Source: JAHECQ01 sp047638695
GTDB taxonomy: Bacteria; Actinomycetota; Acidimicrobiia; Acidimicrobiales; SZUA-35
Direction of reading: 5' to 3'
Length of the DNA stretch: 8,245 nt
NCBI GenBank assembly: GCA_047638695.1
Contig: JBLINY010000166.1
Location: 1-8,245 of the forward strand
Part shown: piece by piece, positions 5,911 to 8,245 of the stretch
Numbering within the stretch: position 1 is the stretch's first letter
Layout: each line of letters starts with the position of its first letter
Translations under genes and position numbers: made by a program
Notes under the pieces: model-generated
What the model was told of the DNA's origin: nothing
Databases searched by the model: none
Seen by the model: the letters and a program-made list of their open reading frames with translations, nothing else

Positions 5911-5943
5911 AAAAGGCGGGCCTACGACGTGACCGTGCTCGTT

Positions 5944-5985
5944 GGCTCGATAGTGCTCAGGCTCGACGGCACTCAGGCTCGATAG
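5944..5985. repeat. Degenerate three-fold repeat of 16-bp period
   Basis: GGCTCGA occurs at 5944, 5960 and 5976, exactly 16 bp apart. The first and third copies share GGCTCGATAG, and the second and third share CTCAGGCTCGA. The third copy overlaps the last codons of the minus-strand ureohydrolase gene. It lies in the convergent gap between two stops. Confidence 0.6.
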
Positions 5986-6920
5986 TCGACGCCTGGCAGC
6001 ACACACAACATCTCATACAGCAGGTTGGCCGCCAATAGCGATGTGTTGCCCGTGGTGTCGTACGCCGGTGCTACCTCCACCAGATCGCAACCAACAAGGT
6101 CGAGGCCTCGGCACCCGCGAATGATCTCGAGCCCTTGGATCGTCGTGAGCCCACCGATCTCCGGAGTCCCGGTCCCGGGAGCGACCGAGGGATCTAGCCC
6201 ATCGATGTCGAAGCTGAGGTATGCCGGCCCCCCGCTGACCTGCTGGCGCACCTCTTCCATGAGCGGTATGAGCGAACGATGCCAGCACTCCTCGACCTGC
6301 ACAACCCGGAATCCCTGGTCGCGGGACCAGTCGAAATCATCGGCTGCGTACCCGGTACCTCGCATACCGATCTGAACGACTCGCGACGGGTCAAGCAGAC
6401 CTTCCTCGGCCGCTCGCCGAAACGGTGTGCCGTGGGCGATCTTCTCGCCGAACATCTCGTCGTTGATGTCGGTGTGGGCATCGACGTGCACCATTCCCAC
6501 CGGTCCGTGCTTCTCAGCGATGGCGCGCAAGATTGGCAGAACAATGGTGTGATCACCGCCCATGGTCACGGTCATCAGATCGTTGGCCAACAACCCACGG
6601 AAGTACTCGGCGATGCGATCGACCGAATCGAGGAGGTTGTACGGGTTGGTGGCGACATCGCCGACATCGTCGATCGCCAGGCTGTCGAACGGGGCGGCCC
6701 GCGTTGCCATGTTGTAGGGACGTAGCAGCACCGATTCGGAGCGGATGCCACGTGGTCCGAACCGGGCGCCGGGTCGATTCGAAGTACCGATGTCGAGAGG
6801 CACCCCGACAACGGCGACATCGAGATCGGCGACCGGGGTCGATCCAGGAAGCCGCATGAACGTTGCGATTCCTCCGAAACGCGGCATCTCGTTGCCGCCA
6901 AGGGGCTGGGGCCGGGTCAT
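5973..6920 (-). CDS. Guanidinobutyrase/agmatinase-family ureohydrolase (GbuA-like)
   Basis: A 315-residue member of the arginase/agmatinase family that cleaves a guanidino group to urea. The two-manganese site is complete: GGDHT (121-125, His124), DAHTD (147-151, Asp147, His149, Asp151) and FDIDGLDP (237-244, Asp238, Asp240), followed by APGTGTPE (247-254). The N-terminus PQPLGGNEMPRFGGIATFMR, NMATRAAPFDSL, GMRGTGYAADDFDWSRDQGF, VQVEECWH and the end NLLYEMLCVLPG resemble the guanidinobutyrase of Pseudomonas (GbuA), which turns 4-guanidinobutanoate into 4-aminobutanoate and urea. Agmatinase and guanidinopropionase are close alternatives, and family members acting on other guanidino compounds exist, so substrate is open. 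The ATG overlaps the stop of the upstream dehydrogenase-like gene (ATGA) and has AAAGG a few bases before it, so the two are co-transcribed and probably translationally coupled. The start is fixed by this overlap. Confidence 0.88.
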   Translation of the reverse strand: MTRPQPLGGNEMPRFGGIATFMRLPGSTPVADLDVAVVGVPLDIGTSNRPGARFGPRGIRSESVLLRPYNMATRAAPFDSLAIDDVGDVATNPYNLLDSVDRIAEYFRGLLANDLMTVTMGGDHTIVLPILRAIAEKHGPVGMVHVDAHTDINDEMFGEKIAHGTPFRRAAEEGLLDPSRVVQIGMRGTGYAADDFDWSRDQGFRVVQVEECWHRSLIPLMEEVRQQVSGGPAYLSFDIDGLDPSVAPGTGTPEIGGLTTIQGLEIIRGCRGLDLVGCDLVEVAPAYDTTGNTSLLAANLLYEMLCVLPGVDYRA

Positions 6921-8131
6921 GCCTTTGGTCCAAAACCGTCGCGAGACTGCGGCAGTTTCATCTCGAGGATGCGAGAAGCAACAACCGTGCGCAGGATCTG
7001 AGCCGTGCCACCACCAATCGTGAACATTCGGACGTCTCGGTACATGCGCTCAATTGGATTGCGGCGGCTGTATCCGGCGGCGCCAAACACCTGGAGCGCA
7101 TCGCTGACCACCTTGATCGACGCCTCGGCTGTGAAGATCTTGGCCTGTGCCGCCATAGCCGGATCGGGGAAGGGGCTCTTTCCAACTCCCCCGGGGCCGG
7201 GGCCTCGAGATTCGGCGGCTCGATACGTGAGACTGCGAGCCGCCTCGAGCTGCACGGACATGTCAGCAAGCATCCATTGCAGGCCCTGGAACTCAGCAAT
7301 GGGCCGCCCGAACTGTTCGCGTTCCTTGGCGAAGTCGAGGGCCAACTCATAGGCGCCGGTGGCGATGCCAAGAGCCACGGTCCCGGCGCCAACTCGCTGG
7401 CTGTTGTACGCGTTCATCAGATCGGCGAAGCCGCGCTTGAAGCCCGACGGCGGCAGCACCACCATCTCTGGTCCGACTTCCATGTCCTCGAAGATGACCT
7501 CCATCTCGGGAATCCCACGGAGACCGAGTGTCGGTTCGCGCAAACCGAACGAGAGTCCGGCCGTCTCGTCACGGATAGCAAGGAAGCCGCCAATCCCCTC
7601 CTCCTCGCCGTTCTCGTCGAACACGCGAGCGAAGATCAGGTGCAACCTTGAAACGCTGGCCCCCGTGATCCAGTGCTTCTTGCCGTTGAGGATGTACTTC
7701 TCGCCCCGACGGTCGGCCCGGGTGGTCATCTCCGAAGCGGCGCTACCGGCGTCAGGCTCGGTGATGCAGATAGCAGGCTTGTCACCCTGTAGAACGAACT
7801 CGGCCGCAATCTTCTTTTGTTGCTCGTTGCCGTAGGCCATGACCGCCGAAATGGCACCCATGTTGCACTCGACGGCGATGCGGCCAGTCACCCCACACAC
7901 CTTCGCCATCTCTTCCACGACGAGGACGGCGTCAAGGAACGAATGGCCGGGCCCGCCAAATTCCTTCGGGACCGTCATGCCGGTGAACCCGGCTTCCTTC
8001 AACGCCGCCACGTTGTCCCAGGGGTACTGCTCGGTTTGATCGACCTCGGCGGCCCGAGGAGCGATGACCTCCCGGGCTAGATCCCGGGCCTCGCTCTGGA
8101 TACGAACTTGCTCATCGGTGAGTTGCCACAT
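6917..8131 (-). CDS. Acyl-CoA dehydrogenase-fold protein, 3-sulfinopropanoyl-CoA desulfinase-like
   Basis: A 404-residue protein with the full acyl-CoA dehydrogenase fold: N-terminal helices, the flavin/substrate segment AICITEPDAGSAASEMTTRA (120-139), KHWITGASV (152-160) and the C-terminal helical domain with FGAAGYSRRNPIERMYRDVR. The general base is absent at both known places: in the YEGT position it has IGGGTAQI (Gly), and in the isovaleryl/long-chain position (ERL) it has Gln245 in NSQRVGAG. Arg84 (VTGRIAVECNMGA) is also present. From memory, Arg84, an equivalent Gln and the missing base mark the 3-sulfinopropanoyl-CoA desulfinase Acd of Advenella mimigardefordensis, which releases sulfite from 3-sulfinopropanoyl-CoA without net oxidation; long shared stretches such as EFQGLQWMLADMSVQLEAAR also fit. 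An ordinary dehydrogenase with a base elsewhere is the alternative. ATG 8131 has GAGG seven bases upstream. It is the first gene of a two-gene operon with the ureohydrolase. Confidence 0.65.
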   Translation of the reverse strand: MWQLTDEQVRIQSEARDLAREVIAPRAAEVDQTEQYPWDNVAALKEAGFTGMTVPKEFGGPGHSFLDAVLVVEEMAKVCGVTGRIAVECNMGAISAVMAYGNEQQKKIAAEFVLQGDKPAICITEPDAGSAASEMTTRADRRGEKYILNGKKHWITGASVSRLHLIFARVFDENGEEEGIGGFLAIRDETAGLSFGLREPTLGLRGIPEMEVIFEDMEVGPEMVVLPPSGFKRGFADLMNAYNSQRVGAGTVALGIATGAYELALDFAKEREQFGRPIAEFQGLQWMLADMSVQLEAARSLTYRAAESRGPGPGGVGKSPFPDPAMAAQAKIFTAEASIKVVSDALQVFGAAGYSRRNPIERMYRDVRMFTIGGGTAQILRTVVASRILEMKLPQSRDGFGPKA

Positions 8132-8138
8132 AGCGGGA

Positions 8139-8142
8139 CCTC
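8139..8142 (-). promoter_or_regulatory. Ribosome binding site of the desulfinase-like gene
   Basis: GAGG on the minus strand, seven bases before ATG 8131, supports that start. The remaining 100 bases to the window edge show no gene that I can support. Confidence 0.55.
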
Positions 8143-8245
8143 GGAGGTTGGGTTGGCTTCAGCGTAGGGGGCGGGCCGCGGCGGCGATTGGGTCGACATG
8201 GTGGCAGCGCCGCTGCCGATCAACGTGATCCTCGAGGTTCCCTAG

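Noticed and set aside
5905..5930. Intrinsic terminator for the convergent lrp and ureohydrolase genes
   Set aside because: There is a run of six A at 5909-5914 (T on the minus strand), but the preceding GC-rich bases form at most a 3-bp stem with a 2-base loop, too weak to call.
6863..7651. A 262-codon plus-strand frame opposite the desulfinase-like gene
   Set aside because: It is a shadow of the minus-strand gene, with no motif and no ribosome binding site that I can support.
8198..8245. Short plus-strand frame MVAAPLPINVILEVP before the window end
   Set aside because: Fifteen codons, no ribosome binding site and no similarity I recognise; a minus-strand gene end reaching in from the right is equally possible, so neither is called.

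Overview
The window looks like chromosomal DNA of a high-GC actinobacterium, possibly Acidimicrobiia-like. I base this on the GC-rich coding sequence, several acyl-CoA dehydrogenase genes close together, an actinobacterial style of alanine dehydrogenase with a divergent Lrp/AsnC regulator, and start sites that look leaderless. The taxonomic guess is an inference; nothing in the window fixes the genus.

Left part (1 to about 1390): a graveyard of insertion sequences. A transposase gene of the IS1182 type lies on the minus strand but is split in two. Its N-terminal part is at about 1304-1110 and the next part resumes at 266 and runs off the left edge. Between the halves sits an IS3-family element on the plus strand with an intact orfA and an orfB that is both frameshifted and cut off before the DDE catalytic core. 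About 110 bp of further IS-like sequence follows orfB.

Middle part (1394-4212): two minus-strand catabolic genes, an acyl-CoA dehydrogenase of the ACAD10/11 type followed by a luciferase-like flavin monooxygenase of the limonene-monooxygenase type. A long 45-nt palindrome separates them. Six perfect copies of a 16-bp repeat lie just upstream of the dehydrogenase.

Right part (4213-8245): alanine dehydrogenase (ald, minus) is divergent from a Lrp/AsnC regulator (plus). The short region between them carries two palindromes and two -10-like hexamers placed for leaderless transcripts. The regulator converges on a two-gene minus-strand operon: an acyl-CoA-dehydrogenase-fold protein that lacks the catalytic glutamate at both usual positions and resembles 3-sulfinopropanoyl-CoA desulfinase, followed by a guanidinobutyrase/agmatinase. 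Stop and start of these two genes overlap by 4 bp.

Taken together, the genes suggest use of amino acids, guanidino compounds, organosulfur acids and branched or terpenoid acyl compounds as carbon, nitrogen and sulfur sources. I see no defence system, CRISPR array, tRNA or rRNA. The most interesting points are the desulfinase-like protein coupled to a ureohydrolase, the palindrome upstream of the monooxygenase, the 16-bp tandem repeat and the ald/lrp control region.
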